From: Hemibagrus wyckioides
Lineage: Eukaryota > Chordata > Actinopteri > Siluriformes > Bagridae
Reading direction: 5' to 3'
Assembly (NCBI RefSeq): GCF_019097595.1
Contig: NC_080731.1
Coordinates: 12,694,071-12,758,070 of the forward strand
Length of the DNA stretch: 64,000 nucleotides
A program made the translations under genes and the position numbers. The notes under the pieces were generated by a model, which saw only the letters and a list, made by a program, of their open reading frames with translations, was not told where the DNA came from and made no database searches. This document shows positions 23,740-36,146 of the stretch, in pieces (within the stretch, counting starts at the first letter, position 1; the number at the start of each line of letters is the position of its first letter).

Positions 23740-25870
23740 TACCTACCTTACTACATGCTGTATAGCTTACCGTACTATAGCGTGTATAACTTAAACTGTA
23801 TACCATTATTAATAGCGTGTAGTTTACCGTACTATAGAGTGTATAACTTATACTGTATATCATATAGTATACCATTATTAATAGCGTGTAGTTTACTGTA
23901 CTATAAAGTGTATAAACTATACCATGTAGTGTATAGCTTAAACATAATATATAGTGTATAACTAATAAGAAACATACTATAAAAATTGTATAGTATGCCA
24001 TTCTAAGTAGCGTGTAGTTTGCCGTACTATACAGTGTAAAGCTTACCTTAATTCATAGTGTAGGGTTTACCGTACTATTTGGTGTATAGCTTAACTTAAT
24101 ACATTTTGTATAGTTTACCGTACTATTTAGTGTATAGCTTACTATAATGCATAATGTATACTTTACCGTGCTATTTAGTGTATAGCTTACCTTAAAACAT
24201 AGAGTATACTTTACCGTACTATTTAGTGTATAGCTTACCTTAATACATAGTGTGTAGTTTACGCTATTTAGTGTATAGCTTACCTTAATACACAGAGTAT
24301 ACTTTACCGTCCTATTTAGTGTATAGCTTATCTTAATACATAGTGCGTAGTTTACCGTGCTATTTAGTGTATAGCTTACCTTAAAACATAGAGTATACTT
24401 TACCGTACTATTTAGTGTATAGCTTACCTTAATACATAGTGCGTAGTTTACCGTGCTATTTAGTGTATAGCTTACCTTAAAACATATAGTATACTTTACC
24501 GTCCTATTTAGTGTATAGCTTACCTTAATACATAGTGTGTAGTTTACCGTGCTATTTAGTGTATAGCTTACCTTAAAACATATAGTATACTTTACCGTCC
24601 TATTTAGTGTATAGCTTACCTTAATACATAGTGTGTAGTTTACCGTTCTATTTAGTGTATAGCTTACCTTAAAACATATAGTATACTTTACCGTCCTATT
24701 TAGTGTATAGCTTACCTTAATACATAGTGTGTAGTTTACCGTGCTATTTAGTGTATAGCTTACCTTAAAACATATAGTATACTTTACCGTCCTATTTAGT
24801 GTATAGCTTACCTTAATACATAGTGTGTAGTTTACCGTTCTATTTAGTGTATAGCTTACCTTAATACATAGAGTATACTTTACCGTTCTATTTAGTGGAT
24901 AGCTTACCTTAATGCATAGTGTGTAATTTACCGTGCTATTTAGTGTATAGCTTACCTTAATACATAGAGTATACTTTACTGTACTATTTAGTGTAAAGCT
25001 TACCTTAATACAGAGTGTGTAGTTTACCGTACTATTTAGTGTATAGCTTACTTCAATACATAGTGTATAGTTTACCGTACTATACAACGTACAGCTTACC
25101 TTAATACATATTGTATAGTTTGCCATACTATTTAGTGTACAGCTTACCTTAATACATAGTGTAGGGTTTACCATACTATACAGTGTATAGCTTACTATAC
25201 TGTAAATTGTATAACTAATCAGATACATACTATAAACAATGTATAGTATGCCATTCTTAATAGCATGTTGTGTACCATACCTTTTAGTGTATAGCTTACT
25301 ATACTATAAAGTGTATAACTAATCAGATACATACTATAAACAGTGTATAGTATGCCATTCTTAATAGCGTGCAGTGTACCAATACTATTTAGTGTATAGC
25401 TTACCTTAATACATAGTGTAGGGTTTACCGTACTATACAGTGTATAGCTTACTATACTATAAAGTGTATAACTAATCAGAAACATACTATAAACCGTGTA
25501 TAGTATGCCATTCTAAATAGCGTGCAGTGCACCATACTATTTAGTGTATAGCTTACCTTAATACATAGTGTATAGCTTACTGTACTATTTAGTGAATAGC
25601 TTAACTTAATACATAGCGTATAGTTTACTGTACAAAACTCTGTATATTCAACTACACTAAATAATGTATAGTTTATTATACTATATAGTGAATTGTTTAC
25701 TGTACAATTACATACCGTACTTTAAGGTGTAGCGCTTAGCATACAATATAGTGTATAGCTGATCATAATCAATAGTGTATATCTTACTATATTAATAGTG
25801 TATAGGTTACTATCCTAAAGAGTGCATAGTGAATTGTGGTAAAATACTATGAAACCTATTGTACTAAATA
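23740..25870. repeat. 2.1-kb tandem array, 48-bp unit in a 96-bp dimer
   Basis: The core (about 24,050-25,200) repeats a 48-nt unit built from ctatttagtgtatagcttac, cttaatacatagtgtgtagt, ttaccgtg. Two variants alternate, one with aatacatagtgtgtag and one with aaaacatatagtatac, giving a 96-nt higher-order unit. The flanks are more diverged. A distinct subunit (actaatcagaaacatactat plus gtatagtatgccattct) is inserted at 23961, 25213, 25318 and 25471. The minus-strand 391-codon frame (25228-24053) is a 16-residue repeat of the type YTLCIKVSYTLN, a by-product of 48 being a multiple of 3. Confidence 0.93.
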
Positions 25871-28451
25871 GAATATAGCCAAGCACTGAAACACTATAAA
25901 AATAATAAGATTAAAAAAATAGTATGTGCTACTAGTGTACTAAATTGTATTCAACCTTATACTAGTGCCACTTGTAACCTATCCAATAGATGTGCATGTG
26001 GATTTTTTACATCTTAAAAAAAAAAAAGAAAAATTCTTGTCCATCTGTAACACCATCCATTAATGGCAAGTTAGCCCCAAGTGCTAGTCAGCTTTAGTAT
26101 ATTAACTTCTCAAATTACCTGAATGTTTTATTCTTGTCTTTGTTCAAGGATATGCAGTGGTTAAAGCAGTCCAATGTGGAGCTGCAGAAAGCCATGCGAG
26201 TGTTCTGCTAGAATGCTGACCAAGGAGTTTGGGATATTAAATAATGAGACTGGGTTTGGACTTCATTCTTTATTTGGCTCAGATCACTTTAAAAAAAAAA
26301 GATGCATTCAGGGATAACTTTTTAATTACATATGGTTTTGATTTTATACACGGACTTCATTGGAGTAGGCCAAACCAATACCCGTTGTCCTCGGAATATC
26401 ATGCCTATCGTGTGTTTAGAAACTGTAGGATGTTTGCTTTGTAATATCAAAAAATATTATTAATAATATTCAGAGAGAGAAGCAAGGACGCATTCCTGTA
26501 TGTGTGTGACCAGTCTCTGAGGCAACATTTCATCTGTTTGACTTTGAAGCAACATCTGTGGCTCTTTGATCCACATCACTGGGGGTCCGAGAGTCTGATC
26601 ATCCATGTTTGAGGTCCATGCTGGGACCACGGCATGAGACGCCATTGTCTCTACGCCTCTCAGCAACTCCTGGCCTGTGAAATTCCTCTCTGATGTCTCT
26701 TGAGAATCAGAGGCGCTCTTGCCTGCGTGCCTTTTATTGCAGGGAAGTCATGCGCTCTGATTAGATTAGATTGCTCTTGAGCAAATCTTCCTTGTGTGAT
26801 TTCTGCTGTGGACACATGCGCCTGTCTAGGTAAATAGGATCACAGCATGACTGTATATAATTGCTGTAAATAGGTTTCTCATATAGACAGCAGATGGGGA
26901 TCATTTTTTTAGGGGACAGTATGAGCCGATGTGTGGTTCTGGACAAATGAGACCTGTGCTTCAAATACTATATGTTTAAGTCATTTTATTGAAGTGAATC
27001 AAATCCAAAGAATTGACATAGACAGGATTTAGCACTTTGACACAAGCCTTCTTTCATGAAATCAGCTTACTAGACTCATTTTGAAAAGAATAAAGGTGAA
27101 AATATACATTGATACCATGGAAGTTAAAGAAGAGCATTTGGCACAAATTATTTATTAAATCTGTTACTTACATATCCAGGGAATATATATGGCATACTTT
27201 ACACCAAGATATACCAAAAATGTTCAATGAAAGTTACAAGGTTCTATGTGCTTTGGGTTTAAGTAAGGTTAAGGTCTTTACGACTTATTGCCTTAGAGAT
27301 ATCAGATAAAATGTTATACTTCTTATGCTTTTGTATTACATCCTTTGATTACTAAATTTGTCAGCGTAATTTCAGAGAATAAAAAAGCGTATAATATTTA
27401 AATCCATTTAATCCACTGTGTATTTATGTCTGTTGTCATTGTTGATACGGAAAATATATCTGTGATAGCAAACCTCTGTTTACTGTCATATTATGTGTAG
27501 TCTACTTCCATTTTGTTTGGAAGAAACTATGACTCAAGCAAAGGTTTAAATTCCATGTTGTAGCATTTTGTGGTTTGGGATGATTGTATTATGACTACCT
27601 AGGCACAATTTTGTTCCTTGCGTTGGTTTTCCCTGAGCTTGCCTGCACAAGCTTTAAGCTATGTGTCTGTTACACAGTTGCCCTGTCAGTGCTTATCTCA
27701 ATCTGCTTAACGCTCCGAACTTCCTTTGATGATTTGTCTAGGAACTATCTTAGTTCAAATATTTCTCTCAGTGCTTCCTTTCCAAAGCTATAGTGACTTT
27801 GGAGAAATACAAACAGACTCAGAAAACCCCCATAATATCTCTGATCCCATCTGGTCCAAATTTCCGTAGACAATAGTGTTACAAGGCATACCTGGCATGA
27901 TACCAGTGGGAGTATTGACTGGGGTTTTCAAAAGCTGTGTAGAATTTATCAGAGCATTTTGACCAACCAAGAAGCCACCCGGTGGTGCAAAATTGTATTT
28001 AGAGTAGACATTATCTTCCCATTTTAGAGAAAATGAGATATAGAATTAGAGTGTGCCTATAGGATTGATTTTAGCAGGCTTGTGCCTGTTCAGACGGATT
28101 CATGCAGTCAGCGTTGCCAGATGCAGCAGCAGTGCTGAGGTCTGACATGCTGATTCGTAGCCTTCAAGCAATCTGTCAGTGCCAAAGGGAGGTCCAAACA
28201 TGTAACTCCCTGGAAATGTCATTCTGTTTTCATCTGTTCGTAGGTGCCCAGTTTCTGTTCTCCCAATTGGATACGTTGAGAATGGATGAGGATTATGTTC
28301 TGCCAGACGTGGATGTCGTCCAGCATGAAAGTCTGCTTGTGAAAAGGGATCTATGAAGATAACACCACAAGTCGTCAGCTGATGCACCTCTCCAAGACTT
28401 ATCTGTTAGAAACAAAAGATCAGTCTAAAGGAGCTTCATAGGATAGACAAC
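25871..28451. other. Upstream region of the lhfpl2 coding exon, no gene recognised
   Basis: This is AT-rich unique DNA with no convincing exon. A phase-open segment at about 26150-26210 ends in TAG but lacks a good acceptor. Possible splice acceptors for the lhfpl2 coding exon include ttttagcag ending at 28077 and ctgttcgtag ending near 28242. The choice cannot be made by eye. Confidence 0.5.
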
Positions 28452-28860
28452 ATGTGTCACGTCATTGTAACGTGTCGGTCTATGCTTTGGACCTTGTTGA
28501 GCATTGTGGTGGCTTTTGCTGAGCTAGTGGCCATCATGAGTCCTGATTGGTTAGTAGGGGTACACCACCCTTCCCAGTCCAATGCCTCAGCTACTGGATC
28601 GCCAGAACCTAAACCACCTACGCTTGGCCTGTACAGTCGCTGCATCCGAGTGTTTCAGCACAAGACGGTTGAGTGTGGACCATATGCTGCAGACTTTACA
28701 GAGATTGCAAGTGGATTTTGGCAGGCCTCTATTATATTCCTGGTTGTTGGAATCTTCCTGCTATCCATAGTGGGCTTCCTCGCAGTCTTTAGCATGTGCT
28801 TTCAGAGTATCCTGGGGAAAAGCATCTTTAATGTCTGCGGCCTACTTCAAGGCATAGCAG
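28452..28860 (+). CDS. lhfpl2: lhfpl2 coding exon 1
   Basis: This exon has 409 nt, 136 codons plus one base. It encodes TM1, the first extracellular loop, TM2 and the start of TM3, ending [13 protein letters not shown]. The donor is gtagga. The open frame runs on to 29018 in the intron, but those residues do not match the family. The loop is shorter and less Gly-rich than in mammals. Confidence 0.96.
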
Positions 28861-31800
28861 GTAGGAGCATCATATTTTACACAATTTTTTATTTTATCCT
28901 GAGGAATGATGAGGAAATTCACATAGTGTATGTGTTACAGACATGTTACAGTAGTGTTACATTGGGCTTTACCAACACAGAGCCAGATATAAACATAAAT
29001 ATGAATGTAAATGAATAAAAGAAGAAAGAAAACAGACTGAATGTACTGTCAAAGGAGAGTAGTGTATGTAGTGTAGTGAAATGGGGTGGTGTGATGGCTA
29101 GTGGCACAAAGTGGAGTAACTGATGGTACTGTAACTGCTACGAGGCTTACATTATTGACAAATTAAAAAAAATGTCTTACACTTACTGTACAGTCTTACA
29201 CTTTAACTAGTTCAGTCCTGTTATCACTTACATTATAGAAGACAGACAACACCAACCTTTCTTTTTATCTTGCTTGAAGTAATATTAATAATACAATAGC
29301 ACACATATATGAGGACAAAATCCTCTAACCTTAAGACTTTTCTGTAATGTTACACATAAAGGGACTGCTTTACTTGTAATTATTATATCACTGACACTGA
29401 TTATTTTCTTTTGAATTGTTAAATAACTAATTTATAAACTATATGAACAACTATAGTCAACAACTTCTGACCAATGAGATTTAAGAACAGTCTATGGGTA
29501 TGAAGAGCTATATATCCATATATAGTAGAGAACATAATGTAAACTTTTATGGTTATTTCAGATATATTACACAAGCAAGAGTGCAGTTATACTGAATTAT
29601 CAGCTTTACCAACCACCCTGGCGGTATCTATAACATCTATAACTATATCATGGCAGTATATAAACCAGTATATGAAGTTAGATTCCTGGAAAGTATTGTT
29701 TGCCGTGTCCAATGATGTTGTCACTAACAATACTCTAGTGACCGTTTTGAACTAATAGGTGGAAATTTACATGGCGAGCAGAAATGATGGAATAGATTCC
29801 AACAATGAACTGTCCCAGTGACGTTATAGGAAATGAAGTCACTCTTGGAACTCTTGATCAATCAAATGAGTGGATCCGAACTCTCGGTTGTATAAATAAT
29901 GATCTGTTCCAGTGATTTAAAGTAAACATTCATCTATAATAAGGGTAAAATGGTAAGTCATGTTTAGTCAGGACACAAGTTTGGAATTTGGGACTCCATT
30001 GGTTTTACTTTAATGTGTTTGTGTAACGATGGCCTTTCCTGCTGAGAGATTTCAAATGAATTTTCTGCCATTTCCCTTTAAGCCAAGTTATTAAGTGGGA
30101 CTACACTAGAAGGTCAGGATTTTCTGTGTACACTTACCTCCTTATCAGCTACTTTTTTTTAACTCAACCGCACAAACTGAAGTGGCTCCTTGTGTCCGAT
30201 TGACCGTGAATAATCCTGCAGCTGGCTGAGTAGCATTTTAATCATTTTGTGTATCAATTCTGTGCAGTACTTTTACACATGGGCATGGTGAAGAATATTT
30301 TTTTAAACGCTGCAAAAATAAACTGGAAATTAGTAGTGTAGCAGGACTGGGGTGAGATCATTTTAAGTTGTTTGCAGTCATACCAGATGACTAAGCTTAG
30401 GGCTATAAAACAGGGGTCATCTGGTGGATTAGCTACATGCCCTCAGTATGATAAGAGATAACTCAGCGAGAGGAAAATGTCAGTCCATTTAAAACCAGAA
30501 GCATGACATAGACTGATAACACACATAGTGCTATCTTATGATAATATTCTTTAAAGCAAAATTAAAAAAAAGTTCCACAGTAGCTTCCAAACACACACAC
30601 ACACACACACAAATAACAAATTTACATTGTTCAGGCTTCACACTGTGAATGCAGTACCCCTAGACTTTAATACCATTTATCCTTTTAAATTTGTGTGAAA
30701 ATTGTGAAAAACGTTCCATTTCTACCCTCTTTAAAACCACAATCTTTAACCATTTTTGTTTTTATTGCCATGGAGACACAACTGCTTATGTGAACTCACA
30801 TATGAGCAAGCAAGTCACAGCGTTTAACTATAGTGAAAAGATTACCCTTGGGTCAAACTAAAAAATGCATCAGCTTGTTACAGGTTTTTGTTTTATGGTT
30901 TAAAATATTATACATCACGCTGAAAGGTGCTTTAAAATCGGTTACATCGCTGCTCTGACCTCATACCAGCCCCTCGAGCTGTATTTTTGCCAGTATTATA
31001 TGAGATTACTGACATTTAGTCTTCTAGTTCTTCTTAGTCGCTGCATTTCAATCCCTGAGCATAAAGATACAAGTTTGGAGTGTATATTCAGGTCAGATGT
31101 TAAAGCCTCTAAGCTTACTTGAGAGCAATCCTTACATTCCTGACAGCCTCAGAGGTTCAGGCTTGCCTGGGAAGCACATAATAACGTCTTCCAGGACATC
31201 CAGGCTTATCTACTGCATTATATGAATCATGACATGGACTGATAACAAACCATGATCTGTGATTTAAATATGGCAATAAAATATGACATTATTTAAATAT
31301 GACAATAAACTACTGGTGGAAACAGGAACGCTAAGGCCTCAAGAGCTTTTTAAAAGAGATCCTAGAGACTCGGGAGACGAGATCTTGCTGTGGGTGCATG
31401 CAAGTCATAAAATTGCTATCTTTTATGTCAGTGGTAAGTAAAGCATGTCAACCACATGTTGCCTGCTCCATCAGCACTGCTTCCCAACACAACCCGCAGA
31501 AACAGCACTGTATTGTTGACTATGGCAAGGTCTACCATTTGCCAGAACCACCATTCAATCTTTCTCTTTATTTCCAGTTAAGAAAGGACGGATCCAGCAG
31601 CTGTGTAACTTACTATCCTGTCTCAATCCAGCTGCTTTAATTTCAGTAATATAGAAAATGCTGATTCTCGGTTCCCTATAAGGGATTTTTTCATTTCTAA
31701 AAGGGTTTATGTGGGGACAAAAGAGCCCTGTAGTTGTGCTGAAAGCTTAGTGAAATATTTACGACGGTGGGATTGAGCAATTCCTAAACAGTCAGAAGAA

Positions 31801-32807
31801 AGGCTTTTGAGGCAGGACCTCGCATGCCCGATTTGATGGCAGAGTGAACGCATTATGTGGCTGAGAAAGAACGTCGACCCATTTTGCGAGCTGTAATGAC
31901 AAATACTATGCTGAAAACATTTTTTACTTCACTCCTGCAAATGGTCCATGAATATTAAGACATTGAAATATTAATTACAGTATGGGCCCCTTGAGTGCAA
32001 ATCCTAGCAGGATAGATGATATATGATATCACATAGGAATCCTCGAAGGAATCCAAGTGTTTATAAAGTATGGGTGAGGTCTGGGTTTATAAACATTAGT
32101 GGTAAAGTGGGAAAAGAAAAGCTTGTGGATGTAACAGTTACAGCTCCTTCACAGGGACTTATAACATGGTCTACATAGTCTAATGTTAAAAGTAAACAGA
32201 TTTCAAAAACGTGTTATTTAACAAAGAAAAACATGTAATTGTGGAAATGGTGAAGTATTCTCAGAGAGGTTTATTGAACATTTATGGAAGGAATTTGGCT
32301 TGTCAGCGCATTGTAACTTTTCCACCATAGAGAAGTCTTCAGGACAGAGGACTTTTCCAGTTTTTCACTAATATAAGTTTTATATATATATTTTTTTGTC
32401 TTATTAAATTCAGTAGGGAGAAAAAAAACGCTTGGTGAGAGAACGGATGTAACCTCTAGAATATAAGTGATAACAGGAGCTAACTTCCGATGGCTTAAAA
32501 ACAACTATATGTCATTCATTAAATAGATTAAAAATGGCAAACATCAGCAAATTGTTCCAGCTTTGGGCCAAATCAGACCACACTGCTGTGGATGATGTTC
32601 CTATAACAGCACACTTCATTACATACAAATGCATGAGATTTTTCCTATAGGATATTGCACAGTGTGGTTTAATATGCTGTGTTATTTTTGTGTCACTGAA
32701 CTGATTATACAACAATATATATCCATCCAAGAAATCTTTAGAAATCTAAAAGAATCTAATAAAACATTATATAGCCATCATATATATCATATAGCCTTTG
32801 GCTATAT

Positions 32808-32879
<72 letters not shown>

Positions 32880-33748
32880 GTGATGAATATCTCATTCACC
32901 CTTCACTTTTATAATAAGCTCCACTCTTCTGTGAAGGCTTTCCAATAGATTTTGGAGTGAGGTTATGGGGATTTGTGTTCATTAATTCACAATAGCATTA
33001 GTGAGGTCAGGCACTGATGTTGGATGAGGATGCCTGGGGTTCAGTCAGTATTCCAGTTATCCCTAAGGTGTTCACAGGGGTTAAGTCAGAATCAGAGTTG
33101 AGTCTATAAGTTCCAGCAAAGGGAAATTATAAAGCTACAGCATACAAACATCCTAGACAACTGTGTGCTTTGAATGTTGAATGAGCCCCAATATGGGTGC
33201 GATGGTCAGGTGTCCACAAATTTAGATTGCACTATAAGAGGAGTTCCCAAACTTTTTGCAGCTAGGATTACCTTAAATTATAAAATAAATTCTACATATG
33301 TACCTAATGTACTTGCTTTGAGTTAAATCCATTAGTAAAACAGACAAATATCTAAAGTATACAAACAATAATAATTATAATAGGTTAGAATTATTAATAC
33401 TGTAACTGTGACCTCAGTGGGTTCCCCAAACCCATCTCTGAAATCCACTGCCATCTATCTTTAATTAGTTAATCTTTGTTTTTCTGCCCAGGTCTGTTCC
33501 TGATGCTCGGACTGATGCTCTACCCAGCAGGCTTTGGCTGTGATAAGGTGGTCAGCTACTGTGGCCCTGAAGCGTCCCCGTATAAACCGGGCCAGTGTTC
33601 AGTGGGCTGGGCTCTCTACACAGCGATAGGAGCAACGGTGCTCACTTTCATCTGTGCCATGTTCTCCGCCCAAGCCGAGATCGCCACCTCCAGCGACAGG
33701 GTGCAAGACGAAATAGACGAAGGCAGGACGCTCGTCTGTGTGCTGTGA
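28452..33748 (+). CDS. lhfpl2: lhfpl2, LHFPL tetraspan subfamily member 2
   Basis: This is a four-pass membrane protein of the LHFPL family, a claudin-related tetraspan group. Vertebrate LHFPL2 has been linked to reproductive-tract development. Two exons, 28452-28860 and 33492-33748, join at a split glycine (G|GT) and give 221 aa, close to the mammalian protein. The start [20 protein letters not shown] is the family's conserved N-terminus. Predicted membrane segments are about residues 9-31, 92-115, 125-147 and 175-197. The first extracellular loop holds an NAS glycosylation sequon at residue 44, GLYSRC (59-64) and C75. The second loop holds four cysteines. The tail is [19 protein letters not shown]. 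The intron is 4.6 kb. It could be the a or b teleost paralogue. Confidence 0.96.
30592..30611. repeat. (AC)n microsatellite
   Basis: About ten AC units in the lhfpl2 intron. Confidence 0.9.
32761..32815. repeat. Perfect inverted repeat beside an AT microsatellite
   Basis: The arm aaaacattatatagcc (32761-32776) is the exact inverse of ggctatataatgtttt (32800-32815), with a 23-nt spacer. An AT tract of about 62 nt follows at once (32816-32878). It may be a palindromic transposon trace or a cruciform-prone site. Confidence 0.7.
32816..32878. repeat. (AT)n microsatellite
   Basis: About 31 AT units follow the right arm of the inverted repeat. Confidence 0.96.
32908..33239 (-). mobile_element. 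Tc1-like transposase 3' relic, copy B
   Basis: It carries the same phrase order as 19205-19521: ccactcttctgtgaaggctt, attagtgaggtcaggcactg, ccctaaggtgttcacagggg, gggaaattataaagctacag, atatgggtgcgatggtcagg, tgtccacaaattt. It extends further toward the transposase C-terminus but has lost the VHKASSMKTW-coding block by deletion. No intact frame is present. Confidence 0.75.
33492..33748 (+). CDS. lhfpl2: lhfpl2 coding exon 2
   Basis: The acceptor is ttctgcccag. The exon gives [20 protein letters not shown], the Cys-containing second loop, TM4 (about [20 protein letters not shown]) and the family tail [20 protein letters not shown] before VCVL and TGA at 33746-33748. Confidence 0.97.
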
Positions 33749-35298
33749 AACGCTGGGCGTCTACAAGAGAGACGATTCTCTCAGAGTTACTAGCTGAACG
33801 TTTACGTTGTTTTGCTGTCGCCGCTCTGCAGCGCTCGTTGATAAGGCCATGGTGTTACACAGTGCTCTCTTTGTGATAAATTTCTAAAACCTGATGATAG
33901 TTGTAATGCTAGTAATAACACCCTTTACTGCACAATTATTTCATTCTGTTTTTCTTTTCTTTTCTTTTTTTGCCAAATTCTAAATGCACAGTTACTTATA
34001 AAAAGTAGTATTTTGAAAATGTAATAGCTTGATAATATTGTAAATCATATAAAAGGTTAGAAAGGTAGGCTATGAAGTATGAGCTATGAATATAAGCAGA
34101 TGCCTAGCAGCTGAATATCATACATATTAGGAACATGAATTTCACTTCAAAGTAAAAATCACAACCTGAGGAACCTTATCTGAGGTGAAGCTACCATTCT
34201 TCAGGCTTCATAACCTCAGCATCAAGGAAATCAGCATGAACAAATTTCTATGGATTCTGAATTTCACTTATTCCTGTTTATGTACTTCTATTTAGCCCAG
34301 ATAATCCACTTAGAGCTCAAGGAAGCACTAATGTTTTGTACTGATTGTATCCCACAGTATTAGAAACAGAGCTACAGTTCTCTGTTCGTAAAGGTACAAC
34401 AGCCATGAATGCAACATCTGCGGCACAATATGCGAGCCCATTTACTAATATTTTACTGTTTATTTCTTTTCTCTTTTTTTTCTTTCTTTTATTTTTAAAG
34501 GTATCCAGTAATTCCTGAGGTTGTCGTAGAGGGTAGGTCTAATGCTCCAGGGACAAACCGCATGTCTTTAGGTGAAACATCATTTATATTTTAGCTTCAG
34601 CTATATTTAGTTCTTTTTAGTTGTGATGGCAACAGGCAGCATATGTAGTGCAAATAAAAGAAAGCTGCATTTCATTCTTACCATTCACACACACAAGTTT
34701 ATCAAACTGTTTAGTGCAGGAGCTCAATAGATCTTTCCGTGCGGTCTCATATAACTTGCTGCCTTTATTTTTTTTTCCATGTATTTGTTATATTAACAAA
34801 CATATTTTGTATATTTTTTTATATCTGTCTCTGTGCTTTTAGTGAGCAGTATGAATTAAAATTTTTTGATCAAAACATATCATGTACTGTGTTGTTGTTT
34901 TTCATATCTGACTATGAAGGGTGCAAGACACAAGTGAGGAAGCAGATCAGGAAACAGGAAGCACTATATCATTGGCTTGAAGACGGAAAAGGAGGCTTCC
35001 TCGCTGTGTCCCTGATCAACACTGTTACAATAACAAAGGCTGTTGGAATTTTGCCCATACATGCAAACTATGGCTTCATGAAATGTTGTTTAGCAAACAG
35101 AACTGAGTTGAACAGTGAGAAAGAATCAGGTAGCAGCATATGCTTGAGCAGTATAAAGATAAACTGGGGAGGTGGCAGTGGGATTTGGGTAAAGTTCTGA
35201 GGTTGTGAGCAGAAATATGTTGAATGACAAAAATTACGCTAATACTTGGTCTAAATTATAAAGCACTTTAGATAAAATGTGTCTTTCATAAAAATAAA
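33749..35298 (+). other. lhfpl2: lhfpl2 3'UTR (approximate)
   Basis: Untranslated sequence after the stop. Candidate polyadenylation hexamers are AATAAA at 34653-34658 and 35293-35298, either of which could end the transcript. A 153-codon frame at 34739-35200 matches no family known to me and is ignored. Confidence 0.4.
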
Positions 35299-35943
35299 AT
35301 GAAATGTCGCAAAACTCAAAAAGAAAGTACGCTCCACCCATATTCAGACGTGTAAAATGTATTCAATAATGACTTATTGTAATAGTTATGATAAGAGGGG
35401 ATTGTCCTACACCCTTCTCTTATCTGACATCCAGTCTCCCACCCAGACCGCTGTGGCCTTCCCATACTGATCAGAAATGCACGACAGGCCTCTTCATCTT
35501 GCATGACCATGTAATCAATTTATAATTAGGTTTGTGGTGATTAATGCCTTCCCAATGAAGTGGCCTCTTCCCTGATGAATGTATACAGGACTTCCCACCT
35601 CAACTGCTGTCCAAACAGGCATGGCTCACTGTTTCATCTCATTAGAGCACCGTGTCCTGGTTGGAGGTAGCTGATGTTTTTTTTTTCCCCAACACATTGG
35701 TTTTTGTGCACATCAAACTTTATTACATATACTGAAACTCTCACATAGGGAAACTTAAAATGACGCACTTCGGTTCTTTGACTTGGCTCAAAGTCAATGA
35801 AGCATTTAAAGCTTTAGTTTTCTGTCTGGCACTTATAATATATATTGTATACTAATATAATAATAATAATACAGTATGCATGTGTCCATAATAGGAAGCT
35901 GAATCACTCTAAATCCTTTGCTTCATGTTAAAGTTTTTTTTTA

Positions 35944-36146
35944 ATGTATTATTCATTCGTCCATTCATTCATCAGTAATTGGCTTAGAGTCATGGCGGAT
36001 ATGTGCACACACACATTTACGCCTAAAGACAATTTAGCAATCTACCTGCAAGTTTTTGGATAGTGGAAGTAAACTTGGAGGAATCCCACATGAGAAGATA
36101 CTGTGTTCATCCACTGCAGCACCGTACCACCAGTGCCACTATGATT
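35944..36146 (+). repeat. Teleost interspersed repeat, copy 6 (degraded)
   Basis: It starts attattcattcgtccattca, then gtaattggcttagagtcatg, gcgg, acaatttagcaatctacctg, caagtttttggatagtggaa, gtaaacttggaggaatccca. It is older than copy 4 and lies in the same orientation. Confidence 0.6.

Larger units (their letters stand above)
28861..33491 (+). other. lhfpl2 intron
   Basis: The 4.6-kb intron holds a CA run (30592-30611), a degraded repeat trace (29448-29515), a perfect 16-bp-arm inverted repeat with an AT tract (32761-32878), and a Tc1 relic (32908-33239). No nested gene was seen. Confidence 0.8.

Noticed and set aside
26150..26211. Exon-like segment reading MQWLKQSNVELQKAMRVFC then TAG
   Set aside because: It looks like a coiled-coil C-terminus, but it lacks a clear acceptor, is very short and no upstream exons of such a gene were found.
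28861..29018. Extension of lhfpl2 exon 1 to a stop at 29018
   Set aside because: Family similarity stops exactly at the donor and resumes at 33492.
34739..35200. 153-codon frame downstream of lhfpl2
   Set aside because: Half is T-rich sequence and the rest has no recognisable domain. It lies in the likely 3'UTR.
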